From: Actinomycetota bacterium
Lineage (GTDB): Bacteria; Actinomycetota; Actinomycetes; Nanopelagicales; Nanopelagicaceae
Length of the DNA stretch: 32,391 nucleotides
NCBI GenBank assembly: GCA_015660815.1
Contig: JACSDF010000013.1
Coordinates: forward strand, 1-32,391
Direction of reading: 5' to 3'
Shown: one piece after another, positions 16,898 to 26,049 of the stretch
How positions within the stretch are numbered: position 1 is the stretch's first letter
How the letters are laid out: each line of letters starts with the position of its first letter
Made by a program: the position numbers and the translations under genes
Notes under the pieces: generated by a model
The model's database searches: none
Seen by the model: only the letters and a program-made list of their open reading frames with translations
What the model was told of the DNA's origin: nothing

Positions 16898-17449
16898 TAG
16901 AAGATGTGACCAATCGATTCTGGTAAGTACTAAAACCGCAGCGATCATCGCAATCTGAAAAACTATCCCCCAGATTGAAGTGAACTGATCGGTTATAAGC
17001 TCTCCTATACCTTGGGCTTTAAGTTGTGTAGCCCCAGCAACATAAAAAGAGTAGGTAACTAATCGACCTGAAAAAAAGGCGAGAGTCAACGGAATAAGTC
17101 GAGTGCCTATCAACCCTGCTGCTTCAAATAGCTGGGCTGAGGGAAGAGGTGAAACTACAAATAATGCAATTAAAACTGCTTTTCGGTGGGATTTTTCCTC
17201 TAAAACTCTTTGTGCGCTCTTTAAGTTTTGAAGTGCTTTTCCTTTGATTTTGTATCGAAGCAAACCAGTCAGGCGAGCCAAGTTATATCTGCCAATCCCG
17301 GCACACACTGCTCCAACAATGACAATCAACCATGGCGGCAATTGTGAGTTGAGAGAGAAAAAAACCAAGACCGTCCAAGTTGGAGGAGCGAAGGCTGGTG
17401 CGATGTTAATAGCTAAAACAACAAGAATTAAATAAATTAGCGAGTTCAT
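16883..17449 (-). CDS. VTT/DedA-like small membrane protein
   Basis: This 188-residue integral membrane protein has about five hydrophobic segments. The stretches NIAPAFAPPTWTVLVFF, GAVCAGIGRYNLARLTG and VVSPLPSAQLFEAAGLIG resemble the VTT (SNARE-associated, DedA) fold, in which re-entrant loops with Gly/Pro are conserved. Family members flip or handle lipids or affect membrane homeostasis; no precise function can be given. The ATG at 17449 is preferred over an adjoining TTG. It is convergent with pstS, and its end lies inside the pstS terminator, which may also end this transcript. Confidence 0.65.
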   Translation of the reverse strand: MNSLIYLILVVLAINIAPAFAPPTWTVLVFFSLNSQLPPWLIVIVGAVCAGIGRYNLARLTGLLRYKIKGKALQNLKSAQRVLEEKSHRKAVLIALFVVSPLPSAQLFEAAGLIGTRLIPLTLAFFSGRLVTYSFYVAGATQLKAQGIGELITDQFTSIWGIVFQIAMIAAVLVLTRIDWSHLLEKKK

Positions 17450-17555
17450 CAATTATCTTTTGAATAATGTTATGTCACTCATAGTTTTAAGCCTATCCCT
17501 TCACCTGCGGAGTAATTGGCCTATTTTCCTACTTATATTTTCCCCTGGGTGGCCG

Positions 17556-17561
17556 TAATAT
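17556..17561 (+). promoter_or_regulatory. Leaderless -10 of the MFS gene
   Basis: TAATAT is followed by six bases (CCGAGG) and the ATG at 17568. The GAGG directly abutting the ATG is too close to act as a normal Shine-Dalgarno. No strong -35 is visible. Confidence 0.5.
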
Positions 17562-17567
17562 CCGAGG

Positions 17568-18878
17568 ATGTCTAAACCCCTCGGAGCTTCCTACTGGAAA
17601 TTGTGGATCGCGACCGCAGTGTCAAACCTGGGTGATGGCGTTTCAATGGTGGCCTATCCATGGCTTGCATCTGCCGTTACGCGCTCGCCACTTTTAATTG
17701 CGGCCGCGGGTTTTGCCTCTCGTTTGCCATGGTTAATTTTTACTTTGCACGCCGGAGTTCTTACAGATCGCTTTGACAGGCGCAAATTAATTGTCGGTAT
17801 GGATTTCATGAGGGGACTCCTTACGGTTTTTGTTGGTGTGATTGTGTGGATTAATAAGGGCTCACTTCCATCACTCAATGATTTAACAAAGATTACGGAT
17901 TTGGAAACTAACTGGCCTCTATATTTAACTCTTGTCTTTACTGCATTTCTATTCGGCCTTGCTGAGGTTTTGCGAGATAACAGTGCGCAGACTTTGATGC
18001 CATCAGTGGTTGATAAAGAGAATTTAGAAAAGGCAAATAGTCGAATGTGGTCGGCCGAAGCTCTAACCAATAGCTTTATCGGTCCTCCTTTGGGATCACT
18101 ATTAATTGGTGTAGCGATTTTCCTACCTTTCTTCTTTGATGCGATCTCTTTCTTTATTGCAGTTGCTTTAGTCGCATCTCTGTCTGGAAGTTTTAGACCG
18201 ATTGAAAGCGATGAACCTCGAGAAAAGATTAATTTCAAAGCTGAAATTAAAGAGGGCTTTGGATGGCTTTGGGCACATCCACTTTTGCGACCAATGGCGA
18301 TCATTTTGGGCTGCTTAAATGGATTAGGAACTATGGTCGGTGCAGTCTTTATTCTTTATGCTCAAGAGGTTTTAAATACGACGGTATTTATCTTCGCAAT
18401 TCTTGGGACAGGCGCGGCTGTTGGCGGAATCCTTGGTGGAATTTTCGCTCCTAAACTCTCTGCCACATTAGGAAGTGGTCCTGCGTTAACCCTCGCTCTG
18501 GCTTCGGGACCTGTTGGAAGTCTCATTGTTGGTATGACTACTTCTTGGCAGGTTGTCTGGATAGTCACCGCATTTCAAACTCTCTTTGCAGTGCTCTGGA
18601 ATACAATTACCGTCTCACTTCGTCAAAGCATTATTCCAACCCATTTACTAGGACGGGTGAACTCTGTCTACCGATTCTTTGCGTGGGGATCGATTCCAAT
18701 CGGAATGCTCCTAGGTGGTGGACTGGTCACGGTATTAGCTCATTACTTTTCCCGCGAGAGCGCCTTACGAGCGCCCTTTTTTGCCTCGGCCGTATTGGGT
18801 TTCGTTTTATTGGCGCTAGCCGCCCCCCGTCTGACCACCGCGAAAATCGATGCATCTAGGGTCGAAACTGGGAATTAA
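17568..18878 (+). CDS. MFS transporter, EntS/multidrug-exporter-like
   Basis: This 436-residue protein of about 12 membrane segments belongs to the MFS group that includes EntS and tetracycline/macrolide exporters. The opening WKLWIATAVSNLGDGVSMVAYPWLA and the loop 2-3 motif GVLTDRFDRRKLIVGMD are typical (ADRxDRR variant of MFS motif A). A second-half GRVNSVYRFFAWGSIPIG motif is also characteristic. It would export a small hydrophobic compound using the proton gradient; the substrate is unknown. It stands alone between the VTT gene and the Dpp cluster. Confidence 0.85.
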   Translation: MSKPLGASYWKLWIATAVSNLGDGVSMVAYPWLASAVTRSPLLIAAAGFASRLPWLIFTLHAGVLTDRFDRRKLIVGMDFMRGLLTVFVGVIVWINKGSLPSLNDLTKITDLETNWPLYLTLVFTAFLFGLAEVLRDNSAQTLMPSVVDKENLEKANSRMWSAEALTNSFIGPPLGSLLIGVAIFLPFFFDAISFFIAVALVASLSGSFRPIESDEPREKINFKAEIKEGFGWLWAHPLLRPMAIILGCLNGLGTMVGAVFILYAQEVLNTTVFIFAILGTGAAVGGILGGIFAPKLSATLGSGPALTLALASGPVGSLIVGMTTSWQVVWIVTAFQTLFAVLWNTITVSLRQSIIPTHLLGRVNSVYRFFAWGSIPIGMLLGGGLVTVLAHYFSRESALRAPFFASAVLGFVLLALAAPRLTTAKIDASRVETGN

Positions 18879-18994
18879 ATCACTCCTGTGTGCCTAGCTG
18901 AGAAATCGTTATAGAACCGTAGTCTCATAACTGGCTCGTATCTGTTGCGGAACACGTTTAATTTAAGGCAGACTCCACCCACCAAAGGCGTAGG

Positions 18995-19018
18995 TGTGGG
19001 GGCGGTCGACTCCCCACA
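18995..19018 (+). promoter_or_regulatory. GC-rich stem-loop in the 5' leader of the Dpp-type cluster
   Basis: TGTGGGG (18995-19001) pairs with CCCCACA (19012-19018) around a 10-nt loop, 20 nt before the Shine-Dalgarno of the binding-protein gene. An upstream CCACCCACC (18975-18983) could compete for GGTGTGG (18993-18999), giving alternative folds. No known riboswitch was recognised. The rest of the 170-nt gap shows no gene. Confidence 0.35.
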
Positions 19019-19048
19019 TTGAGCCTCAATTACCCTCGAGGAGATCAA

Positions 19049-20887
19049 ATGAAACTAACACGCGGTGCAAAGTTTGCACTGGCTGTTGCTGCTTCAAGTG
19101 CGTTAGCAGTATCACTGCTAACTCCCGCGCAGGCGGCAGGTCGTTCAACTGTAGTCGTTCATGAAACAAACTCTTTAACATCATTTAATGCAAACACTCC
19201 TGGTACCAACTTGGTAACAAATTCTGTCGTTGGTTATCTTTCAGGTAGCGGCTTCAATTACTATAATGATAAGAAAAATCTTGTTGCGAATAAAGTTTTC
19301 GGTTCATACAAAGTTGTAAAGAATGGTGCAGATGATTTCCGAACTGAGTGGACAGTCGCTCCAGGTCGCGTGTGGTCAGATGGAACCCCAATTACAGGCG
19401 TGGATCTTCTGCTCTCACATGTGCTTAGCAGCAACGCATACTCAAAGGCTGCCGGTTTAGGTGATCCTGACGGTGATGCAGTTCCAGCATTTGACTCAAA
19501 CGGTTATGGTGGAACCTATAGCGACAACATCGTTGGAGAGCCAACTCTCTCTGCCGACAAAATGTCAGTAACGCTTCGATTCAAGAAGAGAATTGCAAAC
19601 TGGGATCTATATGGTCCTGGAGTAAATGCGGTTCACACAATGGTCTTGTTGGCTGAAGGAAAGAAAGCGCTTGGATCAGTTGCTGAAAACAATGCAGCTC
19701 GTGATCGCTTCCTAACTGCATTCAATACAAAGAACACCGCAACCTTGAAGTCAATCGGCAAGGTCTGGTCAGAGGGATACAACTTCACTGAAGTAAATGC
19801 CTCTACTAACCCACTATTTTTAGTCGGTAACGGTGGATTCTTGGTTGAATCCGCAGTGACAAAGTCTTCAGTAACTTTGAAGGTCAACCCTAAGTACAAC
19901 TCAGGTCCTGCTTTGTCCGGTGCAATTGATACGATTATCTTTAAGTTCATCTCAGATGGAACGGCGGCTTCACAAGCGCTAGCCAATGGTGAGCTTGATA
20001 TCTATCAAGGCCAGGCAACGGCCGATGCAGTTGCTGCGCTTAAGAAGCTCACAAATATCATCCTTGTGGGTGGAACTGGAGTTGCTTATGAGCACTGGGA
20101 CACTCGCGTAAATGCATCCCCAGGACAGCCTGATTACAATGGAATCTTCAAGGGACATGGCGGAAAGGGTGCAGATTTACGTAAGGCATTCTTGCTAGCA
20201 ATTCCTCGTGAGGAAATCGTTGAGAAGTTAATCCGTCCGATCAACGCTAATGCAGTGGTCCTTGGATCAACTTTCTCAGTACCGGGTCAAGAGGGATACG
20301 ATCGCCTTACCGCAACAAATGGATCAGGTTTCTATACTGGATCTCAGGATGCTCTAAATGCCAAGGCTCTTCGCTTGGTGAAGAAGCACTATCCAAATGC
20401 AAGTCCAAGTAATCCACTTAAGGTGAATGTGCTTGTCCCTGGTAACAACACTCGTCGTGCTGCAGAGTTTGCACTTGCTAAGGCAAATGCAATTAAAGCA
20501 GGCTTCGATCTAGTAGGTGACGTAAAAGCTGATTGGCCTGGACGAATTGGGAACAGTGAGTACGATGCAGTGTTCTTCGCTTATGTAGCGAACTCTGTTG
20601 CACAGGCTGGCTCAAACGCTAACTTCATTATCGGTGGAGGAAACAACCGAATGGGTGTGGCATTGCCAAATCTAGATACAATTCTAAACAAATTGCAATT
20701 TCCTCTAGACAATAGGCAAGTTACCTCTTTGATTATTCAAGCGGAGCGTATTATTCACGCTGAGGGAATTACACTTGGTGTATTCCAGTTCCCAGCAGTG
20801 ACCGCCTATAACAAGGATCTCAAGAACGTAAAGCCAGCACCGCTGACTCCAACTCTCGTGTGGAACTACTGGGAGTGGTCATACTAA
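19049..20887 (+). CDS. Dpp/Opp-family solute-binding protein (SBP_bac_5)
   Basis: This 612-residue exported protein is the ligand receptor of the downstream importer. A signal peptide with basic start MKLTRGAK and cleavage-like AQA near residue 29 lacks a lipobox cysteine. The family core is seen in WTVAPGRVWSDGTPITGVDLL, FKKRIANWDLYG and LRKAFLLAIPREEIV. Length is slightly above the usual 530-600. The ATG at 19049 has GAGGAG four nt upstream, so it is chosen over a TTG at 19019. Family members bind oligopeptides, but also oligosaccharides or nickel. The linked pentose phosphate genes make a sugar ligand worth considering. Confidence 0.9.
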   Translation: MKLTRGAKFALAVAASSALAVSLLTPAQAAGRSTVVVHETNSLTSFNANTPGTNLVTNSVVGYLSGSGFNYYNDKKNLVANKVFGSYKVVKNGADDFRTEWTVAPGRVWSDGTPITGVDLLLSHVLSSNAYSKAAGLGDPDGDAVPAFDSNGYGGTYSDNIVGEPTLSADKMSVTLRFKKRIANWDLYGPGVNAVHTMVLLAEGKKALGSVAENNAARDRFLTAFNTKNTATLKSIGKVWSEGYNFTEVNASTNPLFLVGNGGFLVESAVTKSSVTLKVNPKYNSGPALSGAIDTIIFKFISDGTAASQALANGELDIYQGQATADAVAALKKLTNIILVGGTGVAYEHWDTRVNASPGQPDYNGIFKGHGGKGADLRKAFLLAIPREEIVEKLIRPINANAVVLGSTFSVPGQEGYDRLTATNGSGFYTGSQDALNAKALRLVKKHYPNASPSNPLKVNVLVPGNNTRRAAEFALAKANAIKAGFDLVGDVKADWPGRIGNSEYDAVFFAYVANSVAQAGSNANFIIGGGNNRMGVALPNLDTILNKLQFPLDNRQVTSLIIQAERIIHAEGITLGVFQFPAVTAYNKDLKNVKPAPLTPTLVWNYWEWSY

Positions 20888-20948
20888 TAACTAGCAATTA
20901 GTTATTATCCGAGCATAGAAATTATGTAAGGACCAAATTCGTAAAAGT

Positions 20949-20986
20949 GGAGTGGCACTCGTAAAGTGAATTACGGGTGCCACTCC
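20949..20986 (+). promoter_or_regulatory. Stable stem-loop between binding protein and permease genes
   Basis: A 16-bp stem (20949-20964 with 20971-20986, one G-U pair in RNA) encloses a 6-nt loop. No T run follows, so it is not a canonical terminator. Its position suggests partial termination or 3'-end protection, yielding more binding-protein mRNA than permease mRNA. Confidence 0.7.
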
Positions 20987-21050
20987 TGCTACGATTGAAT
21001 GAAGTAATAATTTTGATTTTTCCAAGTTAAGATGATTTGAAGGAGAAGTG

Positions 21051-22592
21051 ATGCTGGGCTACATCATGCGCCGAATTGGTGTTTCCATAATGATTCTATT
21101 TGGATCTAGTTTTTTAGTTTACAATTTAGCCGCTTACGCTGGCGATCCACTTGGAGAACTTCGCTTCAGCACTGATGATAATGCCAAGCAGCAGATAATC
21201 GCATTAACTCGTGAGCTTCAACTAGATGTTCCACCGCCGCTTCGTTATTTTCTCTGGCTTAAAGGCATTCTTGGAGTCTTTGTCGGAAAATTAGAGATGG
21301 GTATGACACGTGAGTCCTCATCAGTTCAAGGAGAGTTGGCATTTGCTATTCCTGTCACGCTTCGATTGGTCTTGGTCGCATCGGTTACTGCGCTTCTGCT
21401 CGGACTTGCATTTGGAATAATCTCGGCCCTTCGTCAATACAGCCGCTTTGATTATGCAATGACTTTTATGGCATTTGTTTTGTTCTCCCTACCGATATTT
21501 TGGGTTGCAGTGCTATTAAAAGAGTTCATGGCGATTCAATTTAACAATTTTTTGAGTGAACCAAGTATTCCTCTCAGGTGGATGTTTATTTTCTCCTGCT
21601 TTACTGCCGTATTTTGGAGCTCCCTATTTGGCGGTGAACGTAAGCGCTTTTGGAGCGTTTTTGCGGGCGCCTTCGCAACGAATTTTGTGATTTTATGGGC
21701 AATAGATTTTACGGATTGGTATCTACACCCTGGACTTGGTCCAATACTTATTGGATTTTTATCCGTTGGAATCGCCATGGGTGTTGCGTCGATTTCAACT
21801 GGACTGACAAATATTCCCGCTCGAAATGCGGCACTCACCATGGCAGGATTAGCCGTGCTCTGGTATTACCCAGCACAATGGGTATTTAACAATCATGGCT
21901 CTTACCTTGTTATTCTCTTAATGCTGGCTTTAATTGTCGGGACTGGGTTTATCTGTGCATCGCTCTTTAGTAAAATTGACCGTGGTCCAATAGCCCGGAC
22001 AGCGATAATTACTGGAGTTATTTCAGGTTTTCTCATCTTCATTGACCGCGTCATGCAAACTTGGGCTCCATATCGAGCAACCGATGCTGTCAATGGGCGT
22101 CCAGTACCAACGTATGGTCAGCGCAAGGATCAATTAGTTACCGATGATTTCTGGCTAAATAATCTTGATACTATTATGCACTTAATCTTGCCCACAATAG
22201 CCTTAATCCTCATCTCCCTTGCTGGATGGATTAGATACACACGTGGAGCGCTTTTAGAGGTTCTCAACCAAGATTACATTCGCACGGCAAGAGCTAAAGG
22301 TCTCAATGAACGGACGGTCATTACTCGCCACGCGCTTAGAAATACAATGCTCCCACTGTCAAGTTTATTCGTTGGAGAGTTTGTCGGTCTCATCGGCGGG
22401 GCGGTCATCACCGAACGGGTATTCGGATGGTCGGGCATGGGAACTCTAGGAATTAGAGCGATAAATAGCTACGACTTGAATCTGCTAATGGGTGTTACCT
22501 TACTTTTGTCCACTTTAGTTGTATTAGGGAATTTGTTGGCAGATTTAGTCTATTCAGCTTTGGATCCTCGAATTAGATTGGTAAAAGAATAA
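21051..22592 (+). CDS. Dpp/Opp-family permease DppB-like with large internal membrane insertion
   Basis: This 513-residue permease is far longer than the usual 300-340 residues. The N-terminus (MLGYIMRRIGVSIMILFGSS) and residues 95-165 are standard DppB, as is the C-terminal part from about 370, with the EAA loop TARAKGLNERTVITRHALRN. Between about 172 and 335 lies an extra block of roughly five or six hydrophobic segments, with a polar loop to 368. The reading frame is clean and both halves are intact, so this is a domain insertion and not a frameshift. The ATG at 21051 has AGGAG five nt upstream. It overlaps the next gene as TAATG. I have not identified the inserted block. Confidence 0.88.
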   Translation: MLGYIMRRIGVSIMILFGSSFLVYNLAAYAGDPLGELRFSTDDNAKQQIIALTRELQLDVPPPLRYFLWLKGILGVFVGKLEMGMTRESSSVQGELAFAIPVTLRLVLVASVTALLLGLAFGIISALRQYSRFDYAMTFMAFVLFSLPIFWVAVLLKEFMAIQFNNFLSEPSIPLRWMFIFSCFTAVFWSSLFGGERKRFWSVFAGAFATNFVILWAIDFTDWYLHPGLGPILIGFLSVGIAMGVASISTGLTNIPARNAALTMAGLAVLWYYPAQWVFNNHGSYLVILLMLALIVGTGFICASLFSKIDRGPIARTAIITGVISGFLIFIDRVMQTWAPYRATDAVNGRPVPTYGQRKDQLVTDDFWLNNLDTIMHLILPTIALILISLAGWIRYTRGALLEVLNQDYIRTARAKGLNERTVITRHALRNTMLPLSSLFVGEFVGLIGGAVITERVFGWSGMGTLGIRAINSYDLNLLMGVTLLLSTLVVLGNLLADLVYSALDPRIRLVKE

Positions 22593-23659
22593 TGAAGCTA
22601 TTTGGTCGTAGAGAGAAGCCGATCGGCGAGATTCTCAGTGGTGGTGAAAGTGCCATCGCAAATAAAGAGGTTGAGGGATTAAGTCTGGGTCAGATTGTTC
22701 GGCGACGCTTCTTTAGACACCGAGCTGCAGTTATGGCACTTTTCCTTCTTTCCAGCGTCATTGTCTTCGTGATGACCGCCCTTGAAACCAAGATCGGCCC
22801 GATAAGGATTCCAGGTTGGTGGAAATGGACAGTTGAGGATATTCCTGAGCTACGTTTTGAAGACTGCCCAGGGGGAACCATTGGGTGCCCGACTTTGTCG
22901 GTAAATCCTTTTTCAAATTTTGGACTGGGAACACACCCATTTGGTCAAGATGATATCGGCCGAGATTATTTTGCTTTAGTAATGAACGGCGCACGACGTT
23001 CGCTCATGATTATGTTTATTATTGGATTTCTCGCTGGATTCATTGGAGTCGTCGTTGGATCTATCTCTGGTTTTTATGGCGGGATAGTCGATGCAGTTTT
23101 AATGCGCTTAGTTGACTTCATGCAAACCGTTCCAATTATTATCGTAGCTGCGGTTATCGGTAAGACCGCTGGCCGGGTAGGTCCTGTATTTTTGGCTCTA
23201 TTCCTAGGGCTTCTCACGTGGACTGGTTTGGCTAGGTTGATTCGCGCCCAGTTCCTGTCTCTGCGTGAATTGGAGTTTGTCGATGCCGCCCGTGTTGCTG
23301 GTGCTTCAAATGCTCGAATCGCCTTTAAGCACATCCTGCCTAATGCAATTGGTCAAATAATCGTTTCCGTAACTCTAATCATGGCTGGTGCTATTTTGAC
23401 CGAGACTGCGCTCTCGTATCTTGGATTCGGAGTCGTAGCTCCAGATGTTTCTTTAGGGTTACTTATCAGCGAATTCCAGACTTCATTTACTACACGTCCT
23501 TGGCTTTTCTGGTGGCCAGGTTTCTTTATTATTACAATTGCCTTGTGTGTTAACTTTATTGGCGATGGCCTGCGCGATGCATTTGATCCACGTCAGCGAC
23601 GCAGAATTTCTAAAAAAGATCGCCTTAAAGCTAAGATCGAAGTAAAGGCAGGTGCATAG
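22592..23659 (+). CDS. Dpp/Opp-family permease DppC-like
   Basis: This 355-residue second permease has the cytoplasmic N-terminal region and first helix typical of DppC/OppC. An exported loop with two cysteines (ELRFEDCPGGTIGCPTLS) and the family segment THPFGQDDIGRDYFALVMNGARRSL come next. The EAA loop is VDAARVAGASNARIAFKHILP. The start overlaps the dppB-like stop by one base. It forms the channel with the inserted DppB-like subunit. Confidence 0.92.
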   Translation: MKLFGRREKPIGEILSGGESAIANKEVEGLSLGQIVRRRFFRHRAAVMALFLLSSVIVFVMTALETKIGPIRIPGWWKWTVEDIPELRFEDCPGGTIGCPTLSVNPFSNFGLGTHPFGQDDIGRDYFALVMNGARRSLMIMFIIGFLAGFIGVVVGSISGFYGGIVDAVLMRLVDFMQTVPIIIVAAVIGKTAGRVGPVFLALFLGLLTWTGLARLIRAQFLSLRELEFVDAARVAGASNARIAFKHILPNAIGQIIVSVTLIMAGAILTETALSYLGFGVVAPDVSLGLLISEFQTSFTTRPWLFWWPGFFIITIALCVNFIGDGLRDAFDPRQRRRISKKDRLKAKIEVKAGA

Positions 23660-23661
23660 AT

Positions 23662-25314
23662 ATGAGTACTGAAAAAGTTCTTGAAATATCTGATTTTAAT
23701 GTTGATTTTTGGGTAGATGGTGTTTGGTATCCAGCAGTAATCGATATGAATCTTGGATTAGCTGCCGGCAAGGTAACTGCAATTGTCGGTGAGTCAGGCT
23801 CTGGAAAATCTACAACCGCCCTTGGTTTAATGTCTTTGCTAGCCTCTAATGCCCGGATTAATGGAAGTGTAAGAGTAAAAGGCGAAGAGATGGTCAATGC
23901 AAAATCCGCCATTTTGCATAAGTTTCGTGGGCGAGAAGTGGCATATATTTTTCAGGAGCCAATGACCGCGCTCAATCCTTTATACACAATAGGTTTTCAA
24001 ATAATTGAGACTTTGAGAAACCACTTTGATATGGGACCAAAGGAAGCTCACAAACGAGCTCTAGAGTTAATAACAATGGTTGATATTCCACAACCAGAGA
24101 AATCAATTAATAAATATCCCCATCAATTGTCTGGCGGGCAACGTCAACGGGCAATGATTGCTCAGGCACTTGCATGCGATCCGGCACTGCTCATTGCCGA
24201 TGAACCAACTACCGCCCTTGATGTAACGGTGCAGGCTGAAATTCTCGATTTAATGCGGGGACTAAAGGACAAACTTAACTCTGCTATCTTGCTTATCACT
24301 CACGACATGGGAGTTGTGGCCGATATGGCCGATGAGATTCTTGTAATGAAGGATGGAATCACCGTCGAACATGGAACCTCTGATCAAATCTTTAATAATC
24401 CACGACACCCGTATACACAACAACTATTAGGCGCAGTTCCCAAGCTTGGCTCCAGCGTGAAGCGCGTGCTCGCTTTTCAGGGGAGTACCAAGCCAGCCCC
24501 TGTTTTAAAACTTACTGATGTCACGATTGAATATCCAAAACGTGGACGCGTACCAGCATTTACCGCAGTCAAGAACTTCAATCTAGAGATTTATCCCGGT
24601 GAAATCGTTGGCCTAGTTGGAGAATCAGGCTCTGGTAAGACAACGGTTGGCCGCGCCTCAATTGGCTTAATTCCTGTAAAAACGGGAAGTATTGAAATAG
24701 TAGGAAAAGAGATCGCTGGGGCCAAGCAAGCTCAGCTCTCTGCTATTCGCCGCCACACAGGAATTGTCTTTCAGGATCCAGCATCTTCGCTCAATCCTCG
24801 ACTACCTATTGGGGAATCCATTGGCGAACCAATCTATTTAGCTAAAATTGCAAAAGGCGCTGACCTCGCACGCATGGTTGAGGATTTACTTGATCAAGTA
24901 GAGCTTCCTCGCAGCTACCGAAACCGCTACCCGCATGAATTATCAGGTGGACAGCGCCAGCGCGTGGGAATTGCCCGTGCGCTCGCTTTAACACCAGATC
25001 TTTTGATTGCAGATGAACCTACATCGGCACTTGATGTATCGGTACAGTCGCGCTTTTTAGATCTTTTGACAGAGCTTCAGGAGAAATTAAAGTTTGCCTG
25101 TCTCTTTATTAGTCATGATTTAGCCGTTGTCGATATCTTGGCTCACCGCATTGCAGTAATGCAAAACGGCCTACTTGTTGAAGCCGGCGATCGCGATGAT
25201 ATTTTGCTACGTCCACAAAATGATTACACACGTCGATTGATTTCAGCGGTTCCGGTACCGGATCCTGCCGAACAGCGCATTCGTCGTGAGGCCCGCTTAG
25301 CTGCCAAAAATTAG
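23662..25314 (+). CDS. Fused double ATPase of the Dpp/Opp-type importer (DppD-DppF)
   Basis: This 550-residue protein fuses two ATPase domains that are separate genes (dppD and dppF) in many bacteria. Domain 1 (about 1-260) has Walker [10 protein letters not shown], signature LSGGQRQR and Walker [13 protein letters not shown]; domain 2 (about 285-540) has [17 protein letters not shown] and [12 protein letters not shown]. Both sites look catalytically complete, with HDMGVV and HDLAVV switches. The linker includes [12 protein letters not shown], the end of a DppD-type domain. It begins two nt after dppC. Eight nt later begins pgl, so transport and pentose phosphate genes may share an mRNA. Confidence 0.93.
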   Translation: MSTEKVLEISDFNVDFWVDGVWYPAVIDMNLGLAAGKVTAIVGESGSGKSTTALGLMSLLASNARINGSVRVKGEEMVNAKSAILHKFRGREVAYIFQEPMTALNPLYTIGFQIIETLRNHFDMGPKEAHKRALELITMVDIPQPEKSINKYPHQLSGGQRQRAMIAQALACDPALLIADEPTTALDVTVQAEILDLMRGLKDKLNSAILLITHDMGVVADMADEILVMKDGITVEHGTSDQIFNNPRHPYTQQLLGAVPKLGSSVKRVLAFQGSTKPAPVLKLTDVTIEYPKRGRVPAFTAVKNFNLEIYPGEIVGLVGESGSGKTTVGRASIGLIPVKTGSIEIVGKEIAGAKQAQLSAIRRHTGIVFQDPASSLNPRLPIGESIGEPIYLAKIAKGADLARMVEDLLDQVELPRSYRNRYPHELSGGQRQRVGIARALALTPDLLIADEPTSALDVSVQSRFLDLLTELQEKLKFACLFISHDLAVVDILAHRIAVMQNGLLVEAGDRDDILLRPQNDYTRRLISAVPVPDPAEQRIRREARLAAKN

Positions 25315-25322
25315 TTCAGCTT

Positions 25323-26018
25323 GTGCGCAAAAACCTTGAACTCACTCTGTTTGAGGATTCAGCCGAACTAGTCGTTGGCGCGGCCAATGAAGTGCTTTCA
25401 TTGATTGTGCGTCTGCTTGCAGACAAGAAAGTTTTTCACATCGCGCTAACTGGGGGACCACTCGGTACTGAGTTTGCCGAAAAATTAGTTGAGTTAATGA
25501 ACCATGCGGGTGATTTAAACGGTTTAAATATTTGGTTTAGCGATGAGCGTTTCGATACCGCAGATAGCCCATTGCGTAATTCTCGGCCAGTTCGGGATGG
25601 TCTGAAAAACTCATCAATTACCGTTCATGAAGTAGCGTCAACTGATGGCGGGATGAATGTTTATGAAGCCGCACACTCGTATGAGACGCAACTTCGTGGC
25701 GTAAAGATGGATGTTTGCATATTGGGCCTCGGCTTCGATGGCCACGTAGCCTCTCTTTTCCCAGCGCACTGGAATTCGCAAGCAACCGACGCAGCCATTG
25801 CAGTTGCTGATTCACCAAAGCCACCCCCTGAACGCGTTTCATTTTCAATGGCATTCATTAACTTATCTGATCAGGTATGGATCATTGCCAGCGGAAAAAT
25901 CAAAGCCGCCGCAGCTAAAGCGGTTTTAGAGGCCGATAAATCTGTACCTGCTGGGCACGTGCAAGCCGTTGGATTAACTCGCCTATTCCTTGATTCTGAA
26001 GCCTTTTCAAACGGGTGA
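25323..26018 (+). CDS. pgl: 6-phosphogluconolactonase
   Basis: This 231-residue cytoplasmic enzyme hydrolyses 6-phosphogluconolactone, the second step of the oxidative pentose phosphate pathway. Family segments are ALTGGPLGTEFAEKL, NIWFSDERFDTADSPLRNSR and LGLGFDGHVASLFPAH, the last holding the catalytic-site His. The GTG start at 25323 is the best in frame but has a weak Shine-Dalgarno, so coupling to the ATPase gene eight nt upstream is likely. gnd and zwf follow, completing the pathway's oxidative branch. Confidence 0.92.
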   Translation: MRKNLELTLFEDSAELVVGAANEVLSLIVRLLADKKVFHIALTGGPLGTEFAEKLVELMNHAGDLNGLNIWFSDERFDTADSPLRNSRPVRDGLKNSSITVHEVASTDGGMNVYEAAHSYETQLRGVKMDVCILGLGFDGHVASLFPAHWNSQATDAAIAVADSPKPPPERVSFSMAFINLSDQVWIIASGKIKAAAAKAVLEADKSVPAGHVQAVGLTRLFLDSEAFSNG

Positions 26019-26036
26019 GTTAAAAATCTAAGCAGG

Positions 26037-26042
26037 TAGACT
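26037..26042 (+). promoter_or_regulatory. Internal leaderless -10 before gnd
   Basis: TAGACT is followed by seven bases and the gnd ATG at 26050; the same hexamer precedes gabT. It may give gnd-zwf expression independent of the transporter. No -35 consensus or Shine-Dalgarno is seen. Confidence 0.4.
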
Positions 26043-26049
26043 GAGCGAT

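Noticed and set aside
17654-18304. Long open frame of about 216 codons on the minus strand inside the MFS gene
   Set aside because: Basic, low-hydrophobicity translation with no recognisable motif, fully antisense to a clear MFS protein, and no promoter or Shine-Dalgarno.
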